64,000 bases of DNA, from assembly GCA_021234155.1 (NCBI GenBank), contig JAJEKV010000001.1, forward strand, positions 37,308,826-37,372,825. Direction: 5' to 3'. The notes under the pieces were generated by a model. It was not told where the DNA came from, did not search any database, and saw only the letters and a program-made list of their open reading frames with translations. Below are positions 46,500 through 56,940 of this stretch, piece after piece. The first letter of the stretch is position 1. Every line of letters begins with the position of its first letter. Origin of the DNA: Isoetes taiwanensis. Its lineage: Eukaryota > Streptophyta > Lycopodiopsida > Isoetales > Isoetaceae. Made by a program: the position numbers and the translations under genes.

Positions 46500-47830
46500 A
46501 TCAACATATTGTGGTTGCCTCACCAAATGGATTTCAATTTTATGCATGTAGTCATTAAATGAAGGGTTGAAATTTGACATAAGAAAACTATATCCACCAG
46601 AAGAAGAAACATTTTTAACATATCCATGGATCCTACACTGTCATAAGCCTTCGCAAAATCAAGCTTAAGGTATACAACTGGAAGGTTTTTCTTACGTGCC
46701 CAAAAGATTCCCTCATAAGCATCAGCAACATTATTCAGAATGCATCGTTTTGGAAGAAAACCTGATTGGGTTGTTGAGATGGACTGTACCAAGATGTCCT
46801 TCACCCGTTCTGTAAAAGCCTTGGCAAAGATCTTATATACAGATGACAATAAGACGATGGGTCACCAGTCTGAAATAGTCTGAGGATCTTTGACCTTAGG
46901 GATGAGTGAGATGGCACCTCTATCCAAAGCAGTGGACCGCCAAAAGTCACAGAAAACGTCATACACATTTGGCTCCATCCATTCCCAATATTCTTGGAAG
47001 AACTCAATTGGCAAACCATCCAAAGCTGGACATTTGCCTCTTTTCAATTCAAAGACTGCCAAACCTAAATCATCAGCTGTCATAGCTGTCTCTATTGACA
47101 CACGTTGCTCGTCAGAGCTCGCATTTCTGATTGAAAGGGAAGATGTTTCTCAGCGAAAAAAAGTCTGAAAGTGGTTATGCAGATGTTGCTTGAGTTCTGT
47201 TGGCTCTGTTAGCACCGAGCCATCCGGCAAAAGCAATGAGGACATAGTTGATGTCATGCGACGCCTCTTGGCCGTACGGAAAGAGAAGCCTGTACAACGG
47301 TCTCCATCACGAAACCACTTGCCTTCATCTTTGCCTGCTGAATTTGCTCCTCCTCCAATGCTTGGATCTGTGCTAGAATATCTCGATCATGAACACCTTG
47401 AAGAAGTCCCTGTCGAGAATGGAGCAAGTCTTAATACAAGGTGTCCAATAAAGCACGATCTGCTGCTGCAAACTCTCCGTCCCACTGTTTGGCAAAGCCT
47501 TTGACTGCCACAATTGCATCGACTATGCCAGTCATGCCTCGACATCGGCTGAAGGCATTTGTTCAAATGTTCTTGCAGCCTTCTTGAAAGTCAGCATCCT
47601 TCAAGGACTTTACATTCAAGTGAAAACATGTCCATCCAGGCCGTCGCTGCTGCAAAGGCCCATTTGAAAGGGATTGCGGATGGTGGTCTGAAATTGAGTT
47701 GTCTTTGAGACAGAACCGGAAGAGGCCTGCAAGTGCCACAACTGCATTTGCATTTCAGTAAGCTCTATCGAGAGCTTGCGCGACCCCCACCAACTTGACC
47801 ATTACCCATCGAGATACAACTTCAATCAAA
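46500..47830 (-). mobile_element. L1-type LINE, endonuclease end and N-terminal RT fragment
   Basis: Collinear with the L1 at 12.0-13.1 kb. Minus-strand order: WVMVKLVGVAQALDRAY and SDHHPQSLS (endonuclease C-terminus, 47.7-47.8 kb), linker, then LGLAVFELKRGKCPALDGLP and FFQEYWEW (47.0 kb), then the RT segment TTQSGFLPKRCILNNVADAY and VYLKLDFAKAYDSV (46.65-46.78 kb). It ends near 46.5 kb before the catalytic YADD, next to family A LINE copy 4. Broken by frameshifts. Confidence 0.8.
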
Positions 47831-48283
47831 TGACCCCAAGATTGTTCCTTTATAAAGATGAATTGTTCTTCATCTTTAAGTTCCTTGACCTTTAGTATTG
47901 TGATAAAATAAAATAAAGCTTGTCCCGTGACAGCAATTATATCAAACATACATGTTCCAAGTGGATGACGTTGCAATTCATGTATGATCTTGCAGGGTGT
48001 CATGAACCTACGCGAAAATAAGAAAAATACGTGAAAAATACGCAAGAAATACAGAAGAAATACGCCAAGATCAGCAAAGAATCTGATATATGAACAGGAA
48101 TCAAGAGTACAATGGCCCAAAAGCAAGCAGGTACATGAGACAGATGCCTAGAAGGCTCAAGACTGGCGTTGAACTGGAATGGTTCGACAAGAAGGAGGTG
48201 CCTCCTTATATATCTAAGCCAACGGTCAAGATCGCGCCACTCCAATGGATGAGATCTCGCCAAGTGTCACGCATGCATTTAGG

Positions 48284-48301
48284 TTCTAGAATATTCTAGA
48301 A
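48284..48301. promoter_or_regulatory. Perfect four-unit heat-shock element in the gypsy LTR
   Basis: TTCTAGAATATTCTAGAA has four alternating TTC/GAA units with exact 2-bp gaps, the binding site of heat-shock factor trimers. It is the core of a 24-bp perfect palindrome (48281-48304) and lies upstream of the LTR TATA box. Confidence 0.85.
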
Positions 48302-48328
48302 CCTCCAGGAATGTCTTCAACAAATATT

Positions 48329-48393
48329 AGTAGCGCACTTGGCAAAGGTGTGTCACTCGCAACTGAAAGGTTGCGAGTTCAAATCACCCTTTT
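48329..48393 (+). other. tRNA-like (SINE head-like) sequence and hairpin inside the LTR
   Basis: On the plus strand, opposite to the LTR: a box A-like TAGCGCACTTGG (48331-48342), a box B-like GAGTTCAAATC (48375-48385), and between them a perfect 9-bp stem ACTCGCAAC/GTTGCGAGT (48355-48378) with a 6-nt loop, at about the spacing of a tRNA gene. It does not fold as a full tRNA, so it is not a tRNA gene. Confidence 0.4.
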
Positions 48394-48483
48394 GTATTCA
48401 TGTGACGACCATCTTTTGTATATACGAGTATAATGTTCGTATGATACGAATTTCCGTATGATCGTCACACCATCCCCCTCCTA

Positions 48484-49050
48484 CAACGACGACGAGTCCC
48501 TGGCTACTTCATGAAGAAGAAGATCCGTTGTTCCCTCACTGGTAATGGTGATGTTGCAGGGAATACAAAGAGTCATCTGAGAGAAACGATCAATAACATC
48601 CATGATGGCATCATAACCCCGAGAGAGTGGCAACTCCGGAATAAAGTCTATAGAAATGCTCTTCCAAGGTCCATCTAGTATCGGCAGTGGCTGAAGAAGG
48701 CCATGAGGAAGATGTTCTGGAATCTTTCGACAGATGTCCCAGTTCGACAGAGCGACGAAGCCCAGGCCACCAATACTCTCGATTAATAAGTTCAAAAGTC
48801 TTAACTACTCCAAAGTGTTCGGCCATAGGTGAATCATGGCAAGCCTGGAGAACCCGAAGTCTCGAAGCACCATTTGGCACATACAGAAGCCCATCATGGA
48901 ACAGAAGTCCATCTCGAACCTCAAAACGGTCATAGTTTGATCGCATTTGCTGAGAAAATGATGCAGAGCCAAGGTGTGAGAATACAATGGATCGGAGGGC
49001 AGAGATGCTAGAACAGACTCCAACAAGGCCATATCATCTCGAATCAATTC
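48484..49050 (-). mobile_element. Ty3/gypsy integrase fragment
   Basis: Minus-strand frames give the H2C2 region (VLQACHDSPMAEHFGVVKT, then REYWWPGLRRSV), then after a frameshift the integrase core (LPILDGPWKSISIDFIPELP with the first catalytic Asp, then DAIMDVIDRFSQM). It is followed by the polypurine tract and LTR. Upstream coding stops at about 49.05 kb, so only the 3' end of the element is present. Confidence 0.85.
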
Positions 49051-50491
49051 AAGTCAATCATGAAAAGGCATATGCTTTGGAATTACAAAGCATTGAACGC
49101 CATGGTGGTCAGAGCATTGGCTACAACTTGCCCTGCCCAAAACAGCTATTAGGCTTAATGTATCTGCGGTTTTGCGCCCATGTCATCATTTATAAAGGCA
49201 AAAATCAGGTTTGAAGGTTACATACCATCTGACAAATTGTCATTATGATATACTTTCCTTCCTTGTTACATGAGTTGTTATATGATGTACTAAGCTTTGT
49301 ACCAGCTTTTGCTTTTGAGGATGCATCCTCTTCTAGAACTTCTCTGGGTCAGATATCAATGCGGCCTATCTTCCTTCTTATGCTGTAAATATGCCCTTTT
49401 TTCCTCAAGTCGCTAGAGCTCTAAACTATCATGCCTGCTTGCTTTAGTATACTGCCTCCTCTTTGCTTTGTACAACCATCCAATGCATGGAAGCCTTCGT
49501 GTTTTTGCTCTTAAGTAAAGCGTCCTTGTGCTGCGTTCATTATCATTAAAGTCAAGGCATTGCTTATCATAGCAGCATTAGACAGCAACGTTCAACACAC
49601 GAAGCCTATGACATTCACCACATTCTATTATGTCCCATAGTTGATTTATTGATGATGAATGGAGAATAGTCAGATTTACTTCACATATCAAGCACATGAA
49701 AGTCCAGCCAAATGAGCTGACACAATAATATAATCCACCGCACTCTTGCCTTTACAGGTCTATTTGCCACGGTTTAAAAACTCTTTTGCCATCGTATAAT
49801 AGAAAATCTAGTCCATTACACATACGCATTGGGTTGTCAGTTACATATCAATGCTGCTAGTCAGGGATCTTATGGTCTCATAGGCCATCAATTCCTATTC
49901 CCTGAACACCGCCCATTTGTTTGGATCTCCTTGCTCCAGCCATCTGTTGTAAGCATTTTCTGCAATCTCAACCTGCAGTGGAGTGAGGTCTCCATGCATC
50001 TAGGACTGGAACAAGGTTTCTTCTGTGTTTAAGACTATTCAGTCTGTCGGAGCTTGTCTTGAACTTAATGATAAGAAGCTATCCTCTTGACTTCAGCCTT
50101 TGCTTTTCCAAGAACTGTCAATTCTATGATCAGGGATTCTCAGGGTGGTCAGATGCAACATTGAGGTGAAGACTCTAATGTTGCAGGCCTTTTGACCTCT
50201 TTTTTCTTTCCTCTTCCGAGGTGGTATTGATAGTTCCTTTAGCTGGTTTCTTAACAATGTCTGCCCATCTAGAAGGTTCTTGTCTCTGGTTTTGGAGTTC
50301 CCGTTCAAGCTGTTTCGTGGTCTCCCAGATGGTATATCTCATATGGTAAAGCTCTAGAGCATTTTCCATCAGTCTTAAACAACATAAACGAGTTAAAACT
50401 CTACTAATTTGATTCAAGAAGAGAAACTTGAACACAATTGTTAGTAGAAGTTTGAGCATACAAAGCTTGCAATATAAATCTTCTCATTGCC
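49051..50491. other. Region downstream of PPR gene 2
   Basis: No intact gene. Minus-strand 50175-50360 encodes a short Glu/Lys/Arg-rich, coiled-coil-like segment with WADIVKKPAKG, reminiscent of LINE ORF1 or gag proteins; too short to classify. Confidence 0.3.
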
Positions 50492-53065
50492 TTATTCATG
50501 TACGTCTGCATATATGCTGGCCATAAGTATATACCCAGCAGGATTACGAGAATCTAATTCAATAATATGATCAAGGCATCGCCTTCCTAGTTCTAACTCC
50601 ATATAAGTTCGGCATGCAGTGAGCAATGACATCCACCCAACAGCATGAGATTGAATGCTGTGAAGAAAATCTTCTGCCTCAAACAAATATCCTGCACGGC
50701 TGAGAAGATCCACAAGAGAGATATGGTGAGGAGTATTTGCTCTAATGCCAAAGTCTTGCATGGATTCAAAATAATGGCATCCTTCATCCACCAAATATGA
50801 ATGACTACATGCAGATAAAATACTGATAAATACAACCCCATCTGGATTGATTCCATTCTGGTGCATGTCCTCAAGGCACTGCTGTGCAAGACTACTGTTG
50901 CCACATTGGGCGCATGCTGCAATCATTGCACCACATGATATGACATCCTGATTGGGCAACCTTTTAAAAACCTCATACGCCTCTTCTAAACTTCCACAGT
51001 TAGCATACATGTCAATAATAGTGCTTCCAATAACCATATCCAGAACTAGCCCATGTTTAACGATGTAATCATGGATCAGCCTGCCCTTTTCTATGGCTCC
51101 TACAAGACCACAAGCTTTTAAGACACTTAAAAATGTGAGTTCATTTGGTTCTACAGCAGCCCCTATCATTCTATCAAAAAGTTCTAGAGCTAGAACAACA
51201 TACTCATGTTGGATATGACCTTCAATAATTGCGCCCCAAGATATCACATCTGGGTTTGAAATTATCTCAAACACTGCATTGGCCTCGTCTAGGCTTCCAC
51301 ACTTGATGTACATGTCAATGAGAGCATTTCCAATGACAATATCTTTCTGAAGGCCAGCCCTAAGTATTTTTTCATGAATTAGCCTTCCTTGATTTACGAT
51401 GCCGATATTACTGCATGCTCTCAAGATGCTCAGGAATGTAACATGGTCTGGCTTTAGATTATCCTGTTGCATCTTTTCAAAAAGACTGAAGGCAAGAAGG
51501 CTGAACCCCTGCTGTGCGTACCCTGCAATCATTACACCCCAAGACACACCATCACGATGAGGTAGATTTTCAAAAATGTTTTGCGCCTCCATCAGACTCC
51601 CACACTTCATGTACATGTCAATAATGGTGTTGTTAACAACAACATCTGACAAGTCTCCAGTTTTTATGACCTCACTATGTATTAGCCTCCCCTCCTCAAT
51701 GGCTCTAATGCTACCACATGCCTTCAAAGTGCCTAGAAATGTAACCTTGTCTGCATTTATGCCCTGCTGTTGCATAATCACGGATAACTCTAGAGCAGAA
51801 AGACCATGCCCATATTGAGCATATGCCATAATTATTGCACCCCACGATACGAGGTCCCTAATCTGCAGTTTGTCGAATATTCTGTATGCCTCCTCCAGAC
51901 TTCCACATTTAGCATACATGTCAACTAGAATGTTGCCAAGAACAACATCCCATTCAAATCCACTTTCTAAAGACTGTTCATGTATCAACCTGCCCTCCTC
52001 CTTGGCTCCTAAGTCGCCGCATGCTTTCAACGAGCTTGAAAATGTGAGTTTGTCTGGTTTTAAAGAATATTGTTCCATGTTCCTTAAAAGTTCTAAAGCT
52101 TGAAGGCTATGGCCAGATTGGGCATGAGCAGCAATCAATGTACCCCATGACACATGATCTGGATTCAGAAGCCTATCAAACAATCTGCTTGCCTCTTCCA
52201 GACTCCCACACTTAGCATACATATGAATGAGGACATTACCCAGAACCACATTTAGTTCAATCCCATTTTTGATAAGCTGGTTATGAATCAACCTCCCATG
52301 TCCAATAGCTCCTACCATGCTGCATGCTTTTAAGACAACAGAAAAGGTTTCCTTCTCTGGCTTTATCCCTCCATCATACATTTTCTCAAAAAGCTCCAAA
52401 GCAGGAAGTCCATAACCATGCTGGACATAGCCTGCTATAATTGCACCCCAAGATACCACATCTCTTATTTGTAGTCTATCAAACAATTTTTGGGCCTCTT
52501 CTACACTCCCACATTTGGCATACATATCAACAAGGGTGTTCCCAATCACGACATCTGATTCTAATTCACCTCTTATGATCTGTCCATGAATCAAGCGTCC
52601 TTGCAAAAGCTCTGATGTAACTGCACAAGCTGATAAAACAGCCGTGTAGACATATCTGTCATGCTTAACGCCTGATCTTTGCATTCTGGTATACAAATCT
52701 AGGGCAGCTTCACCCTTTCCCAGCTTGGCATTTGCAGAAATTATTGCACTCCATGTGTACTCACTTGGTGTTGAGACTTTAAGAAATGCTTGATTAGCAT
52801 CAAATGAACATTGACATGAAGCAAACAGGCGTATGAGATGATCTGTTAAAAATGGAACTGAACCAATTCCAGTGCAAGCCATTAGGTACTGCACGTGCCT
52901 GGCGCCAGCCAGGTCTTTCTGTTTGGCATAACCCTGTAGAAGACGGTATACAAGGTTCTGGGATATACAACTCGTTTTCTGCTCCCTAAACTCTGTAGTT
53001 TGAAATGTGCAATTTTTGTTTCCTAATTTGGCAAACTCCTCTCTGGAGTGCAGGCATTCTGCCAT
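50492..53065 (-). CDS. PLS-class pentatricopeptide repeat protein, long array with truncated E-like end
   Basis: An intron-free ORF of 857 residues with the first in-frame ATG at 53065. After ~70 N-terminal residues comes a continuous array of regular PPR motifs: VSWGAIIAGYVQHGYG, ALELFEKM, KPDxxTFxxxLKAC, GRLIHxxxI, DVVIGNTLVDMYAKCGSVEE, repeated at about 101-residue triplet spacing to ~residue 770. The end resembles an E1 motif (GWMSLLTACRTYMELELGRR, then AGYILMASIYADVHE) and stops there, without E+ or DYW domain. Such proteins bind organellar RNA, usually at editing sites; lacking DYW it would need a deaminase partner. The array is strikingly uniform, which suggests internal duplication. 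An upstream leader (53066-53340) has no obvious features. Confidence 0.9.
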   Translation of the reverse strand: MAECLHSREEFAKLGNKNCTFQTTEFREQKTSCISQNLVYRLLQGYAKQKDLAGARHVQYLMACTGIGSVPFLTDHLIRLFASCQCSFDANQAFLKVSTPSEYTWSAIISANAKLGKGEAALDLYTRMQRSGVKHDRYVYTAVLSACAVTSELLQGRLIHGQIIRGELESDVVIGNTLVDMYAKCGSVEEAQKLFDRLQIRDVVSWGAIIAGYVQHGYGLPALELFEKMYDGGIKPEKETFSVVLKACSMVGAIGHGRLIHNQLIKNGIELNVVLGNVLIHMYAKCGSLEEASRLFDRLLNPDHVSWGTLIAAHAQSGHSLQALELLRNMEQYSLKPDKLTFSSSLKACGDLGAKEEGRLIHEQSLESGFEWDVVLGNILVDMYAKCGSLEEAYRIFDKLQIRDLVSWGAIIMAYAQYGHGLSALELSVIMQQQGINADKVTFLGTLKACGSIRAIEEGRLIHSEVIKTGDLSDVVVNNTIIDMYMKCGSLMEAQNIFENLPHRDGVSWGVMIAGYAQQGFSLLAFSLFEKMQQDNLKPDHVTFLSILRACSNIGIVNQGRLIHEKILRAGLQKDIVIGNALIDMYIKCGSLDEANAVFEIISNPDVISWGAIIEGHIQHEYVVLALELFDRMIGAAVEPNELTFLSVLKACGLVGAIEKGRLIHDYIVKHGLVLDMVIGSTIIDMYANCGSLEEAYEVFKRLPNQDVISCGAMIAACAQCGNSSLAQQCLEDMHQNGINPDGVVFISILSACSHSYLVDEGCHYFESMQDFGIRANTPHHISLVDLLSRAGYLFEAEDFLHSIQSHAVGWMSLLTACRTYMELELGRRCLDHIIELDSRNPAGYILMASIYADVHE

Positions 53066-53427
53066 TGTTCTATTGGGTCTGATGCAGGGCTATGCAAATG
53101 CATTTAGTTACATCAATGAGGGGTTTGAATTCGCTTACCTTACATATAAAAATCGCCCATTTAATGGCATCTGAAAACGTGGTAATCTTGAATTCTGTAA
53201 GGGCAAATCGCCGCAGATACATTTGAAGTGAATATCCAGGCATCTTTGTTTCCTCTGCCACCAGAAAGAAGGTTCGCAACAGATCTGAATTTTGGCAAAT
53301 CTATATCCTGCATCTCGACATGAGGGGTGCCCCATACCGCGAGCTCGTGCTTCTTCCAGCTTCGAAGGATTAAAATTAAAAACAGAAGCTGCGGATCACT
53401 ACAATTGAAATGACATCTATGGGCTGA
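53066..53427. other. Upstream region of PPR gene 2 up to the Harbinger insertion
   Basis: No gene; presumably promoter and 5' UTR of the PPR gene. The Harbinger element begins 366 bp upstream of the PPR start codon, so it may influence PPR transcription. Confidence 0.35.
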
Positions 53428-53773
53428 TTAGGCCCAGATTCCACTTATGGAATTTAGGAGGTGGCAGTTAGGGGTTTTCAAATAATAAGCTTACACGTCA
53501 TTAAAATTGCCTCAGCACATGATTCGATTGGAGGCCGGCAATTCTTCTTCCCTTGCCGACGTGTGCATTCCGGCTTGCCCGCTAACTATCAGGGGATGTG
53601 GCTCGGCAATGTAATTGCCGATTACTATTTTGTCGACACGTCAAAGAGGATCTTGGCGCGAAGCACAGAACAACAATTCTTTTGGCGCCAGCTCCTGACT
53701 GTCGTTGTTCTTGTGTCCACTGTCATTTTAAGAGAATCTTCTTCAAGACAGTTCATTTGTCCACATACTCCAG

Positions 53774-54206
53774 GTACGTTTCCCATGCTGTTTTATTTGT
53801 TGATTTAAATGTCAAGTTTCAAGTTTCGTTAAAGCTTCATTAAATTTCAGTTTTTAATAAACCATTCATAGTCTCTTGCCCAAGCTTCATTAAATTTCAG
53901 TTTTTAATAAACTATTCCTTTTAAGCCCAAGCTTCCGAATCCGGATTACAAATCCAGTATTTGCTTTCTGTTTCATGATTGCAGCTGCTTCTGACATATT
54001 GTGGCTATTCTGCAAATAAATTGCTCTCTCTGAAATTCCTTAGAGAAGAAGACTCCTTCTCCTTTTTTTCATGTAAAACTTCAAGCTTTTTAATTCTTTG
54101 AATCCAGACTATAAATTCTTGAGTTCATTTGATAGCTTCTTTGAAACTGCATTACTCTGTACATAATCTTTCAGATTATATACATCTACGTTCTTATTTG
54201 ATGCAG
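53774..54206 (+). other. Probable 5'-UTR intron of the Harbinger Myb-like gene
   Basis: A strong donor (CAG|GTACGT at 53771-53779) and an acceptor (TTATTTGATGCAG ending at 54206) frame 433 bp directly before the ATG. It includes a 50-bp-period duplication (AAGCTTCATTAAATTTCAG at about 53832 and 53882). Confidence 0.45.
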
Positions 54207-55198
54207 ATGGATTCACAACCTGAGATTGTGCATTGCACACAAGAAATTGATGTCCAGCAAGACAATGAGCTGCACGCTCAAAGCAACCCGCCATATCCAC
54301 AAAAAATACCATGCCGACGTTCTGCACTTCCACAACCGCCAACATTCCCATTTTCGACCACCAATTTACCTTTCTATCAGATTCATGGCACCAACACCAT
54401 GCCATTCCCACATTTTGTAAACCATGCGCCATACTCTTCTACACCACCTTATTCTGCGCCTGCATCTCTAATAGATTTGACTGCACAAGTGCCAGTAGAG
54501 ACTAAACCTCAGCCCAAGAGACAACGTCCATTAGCAAATGCTGAAAAGCTACCTCGTAGCAAAAAAACTTCAAAAGGAGAGAAGGATAAAGTAGACATTG
54601 CAGTCACCAAGAGGCCAATAAAGGGAGAAAAGGACAAGGTAGATGCTGCTGGGAAGTATGCAAGATGGGAAGATAAGTGGACCGTTTCCTTGATCCATAT
54701 TCGAGGCGAAATGCACGATGAATTCTCAAAACCACCCAAGCAAGGTGTGAATCTCTGGGTTTCTGTTTGGACAAAGCTTATAGCGGCGTGCCCAGACTTT
54801 GATAAGGACCATGAAGCATGCAGGAAGAAGTGGAAATCTTATATAATGAGTACAAGGAAGTAAAAGCACACAATAATGTCTCAGGCAATGATAGGGCTGA
54901 TGGATCTCAATGGTATATGTTAATCGATGAGTACATGGGAAGTAGAGCAAATGTTTGCAAAGCAGTACATGGTGCAGCTATCTCTGAGACGATTGATGAT
55001 GCAGATGTCCAGCAGGTTGACGAGAAGCCAAATGTGAACAACAAGAAAAGTGTTGGAGACAAAAAAAATGCACTGGTGCAGGTAATGGAAAAAGGGAGGC
55101 AGGAACTCCTTCAACAAATGGCAATTTGGGAAGGAAAAAGAGTTGAAGCCATAAACAACTTGCAGGCATCCATTGCAGAACTAGTGAAGAAGATTTAA
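54207..55198 (+). pseudogene. Harbinger Myb/SANT-like partner protein, one frameshift
   Basis: The ATG at 54207 (MDSQPEIVHC) opens a Pro-rich N-terminus, then basic repeats (KGEKDKVD twice), then a trihelix/Myb-like DNA-binding segment: ARWEDKWTVSLIHIRGEMHD, LWVSVWTKLIAACPDF and CRKKWK. That frame ends at 54863. The continuation ILYNEYKEVKAHN, WYMLIDEYMGSRANV and a C-terminal coiled-coil-like stretch (MEKGRQELLQQMAIWEGKR) is in the next frame from about 54838 to 55198. A one-base loss near 54836 explains this. In PIF/Harbinger elements this protein binds the ends and carries the transposase to the nucleus. A sequencing error is possible. Confidence 0.8.
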
Positions 55199-56930
55199 CT
55201 CGTCCATGATTTGAACACTGAGTTGACAATTTTCTGAACATCTATTTCTTTATAAAACAGTTTTTGAAGTTCTTAGTTTATGGTTTGTCATGATTTAATC
55301 TTGATTTCAATATTGAGTTTTTGTCTTGTGACCCAAAATTCTTGTTGCTCATTATGATCATGGTTGTAATTTTGCTGTCAGTTCCTCCTGCTAGATTCAT
55401 CACAAACAGAAAATGTGTGCCTGGCTAGGTGGAAGAATCCTAGTTAAGATCTAAGTTAGCAGATTCCACAGAAGTTGGGAAACCGAAGTTGCATAGTATC
55501 AACCTTAATTTGACATTAAATTTGAAGAACTATTTCTCTGTTTTGGGATCAGATTTGGCATCCTTGGGTCATATGCAGAAATCAGTCTTATGTAGTAAGG
55601 CTGTTGCAGGTAGGAAGCAATGATTGTGGAAAAGACTGGCATTGTGGGTTGAAAAGAGAAGACTTTCTATTGTGTGGCATCTCTGTTGTCTTCCTTACAC
55701 CAAAAGACAAAACTAGGTCTTCATATCCACCAGAAATTCCTATTTGCTTTCTTGCTTGAGCTCTTGCCTGTGCCCAAGCAGTAGCAGCAGCAGAGCAGGG
55801 TCCCAAATCAATGGGATCAGAATAGCTTTTAGAAGTTGCTGCTAACTTTTCTGCAGTTTTCATATGTGTATTGGACAACCTCTTGTTTGCTTAATCATTC
55901 GATTGTCATTGTCTCCAATCTCTGCACCTTCATTCTTTATGTACGAATCATTGCCCATAGTTGCAAGTTGAAAACGACTTGCATTCCAAGTTGGGCATTC
56001 ACCTCCTCCTGCCATCGAAAGGTTTCTTGGTTGGTTTCTTGGTTGGTCAAATGGGGAAGCATTGTGAATGCATCTAGATACATGCATACCTCTCATGCAG
56101 AGCATGATTACAGAGATTTTGGTGTTAAGACAAACAATTTATTGTGAAGACAAGTTAAAGTAGAACACAGGCCTGCAGGTTAAACAAGCAACCTGCAACC
56201 TGAATGCCCAATCCTTGAACAATGCCCAATTCTTGAATCCTGATAGTAGGAACAGCAATAGATACTACCAATTGCGCAGGAAATTCAGAAAGTTATGAAA
56301 GTTATGCCTGCTGTACAATAGCATTGTTATTGTTCTAGTTTTTAGACTTTATGTCAATGATGCTGGTGACGGAGCCACACAAATGTCCTGTTCAAGAAAT
56401 AACCATGCATGCATTCATAAGCTGCACTGAACCTTGTCGCTGTCAACTTTAATGTACAGTCAGTTTTCTGCAGCCACTTCCTTATGCAGCAAACACAACA
56501 AGAAGTAAGATAAATATAGACACTTTGTTGTTGCACTTGAGCATCATCTTATAATACCTTCCAATCCCTTCCCCAATATGTGCATGATGGTGCAAAACCT
56601 TTAAACAAAATTGATGGACAATGGTATTTTTATTGGTCGATCAAGGCTAATAGAGCTAACAAAAAGTGACTTATCTTATCTTACTTCTTATGCAGCAGCG
56701 TATCACTCTTTGACACCATTCTTAGTAGCAAATGCTGGTGTACAAACAGCATATACATCCAAATAAGGCGTATCCTAGCTCCCTACACTACATATGTTCT
56801 GCAGAAAACATTCCTTATCCCTGCAATCAGAAAGTTGTGAAAGTACAATAGCATTGTTATTGTTCTAGTTTTTAGACTGTATGTCTATTATTTTGAATGT
56901 CAATTTCATTATGCTTTATTACGGATGTAG
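55199..56930. other. Interval between the two Harbinger genes, with an antisense ORF and direct repeats
   Basis: It contains a 96-codon minus-strand ORF (55588-55878; TAEKLAATSKSYSDPIDLGP, then an AQARAQARKQIG stretch) of protein-like composition but unknown origin. It also holds a 42-bp direct repeat (TACAATAGCATTGTTATTGT and onward) at 56314-56355 and 56844-56885. The end is an acceptor-like ACGGATGTAG (56921-56930) before the transposase. Confidence 0.35.
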
Positions 56931-56940
56931 GTTTGTATCC

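Larger units (their letters stand above)
47998..48469 (-). mobile_element. 3' LTR of a Ty3/gypsy element, with heat-shock element
   Basis: On the minus strand it starts TGTGACGATCATACGG and ends GTAGGTTCATGACA (TG...CA). It is preceded by a polypurine tract, GGAGGGGGATGG (48470-48481), and by integrase coding. Inside are a palindromic heat-shock element (48284-48301), then a TATA box (TATATAAG, minus strand, 48212-48205) about 72 bp further on, fitting a U3 promoter. No second LTR lies in the window. Confidence 0.85.

Noticed and set aside
48329-48393. Genuine tRNA gene
   Set aside because: Box A and box B are present but the T-arm and acceptor stems do not pair.
54226-54505. Two 64-residue plus-strand ORFs overlapping the Myb-like gene
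   Set aside because: Alternative frames of the Harbinger Myb-like gene, with no conserved features.
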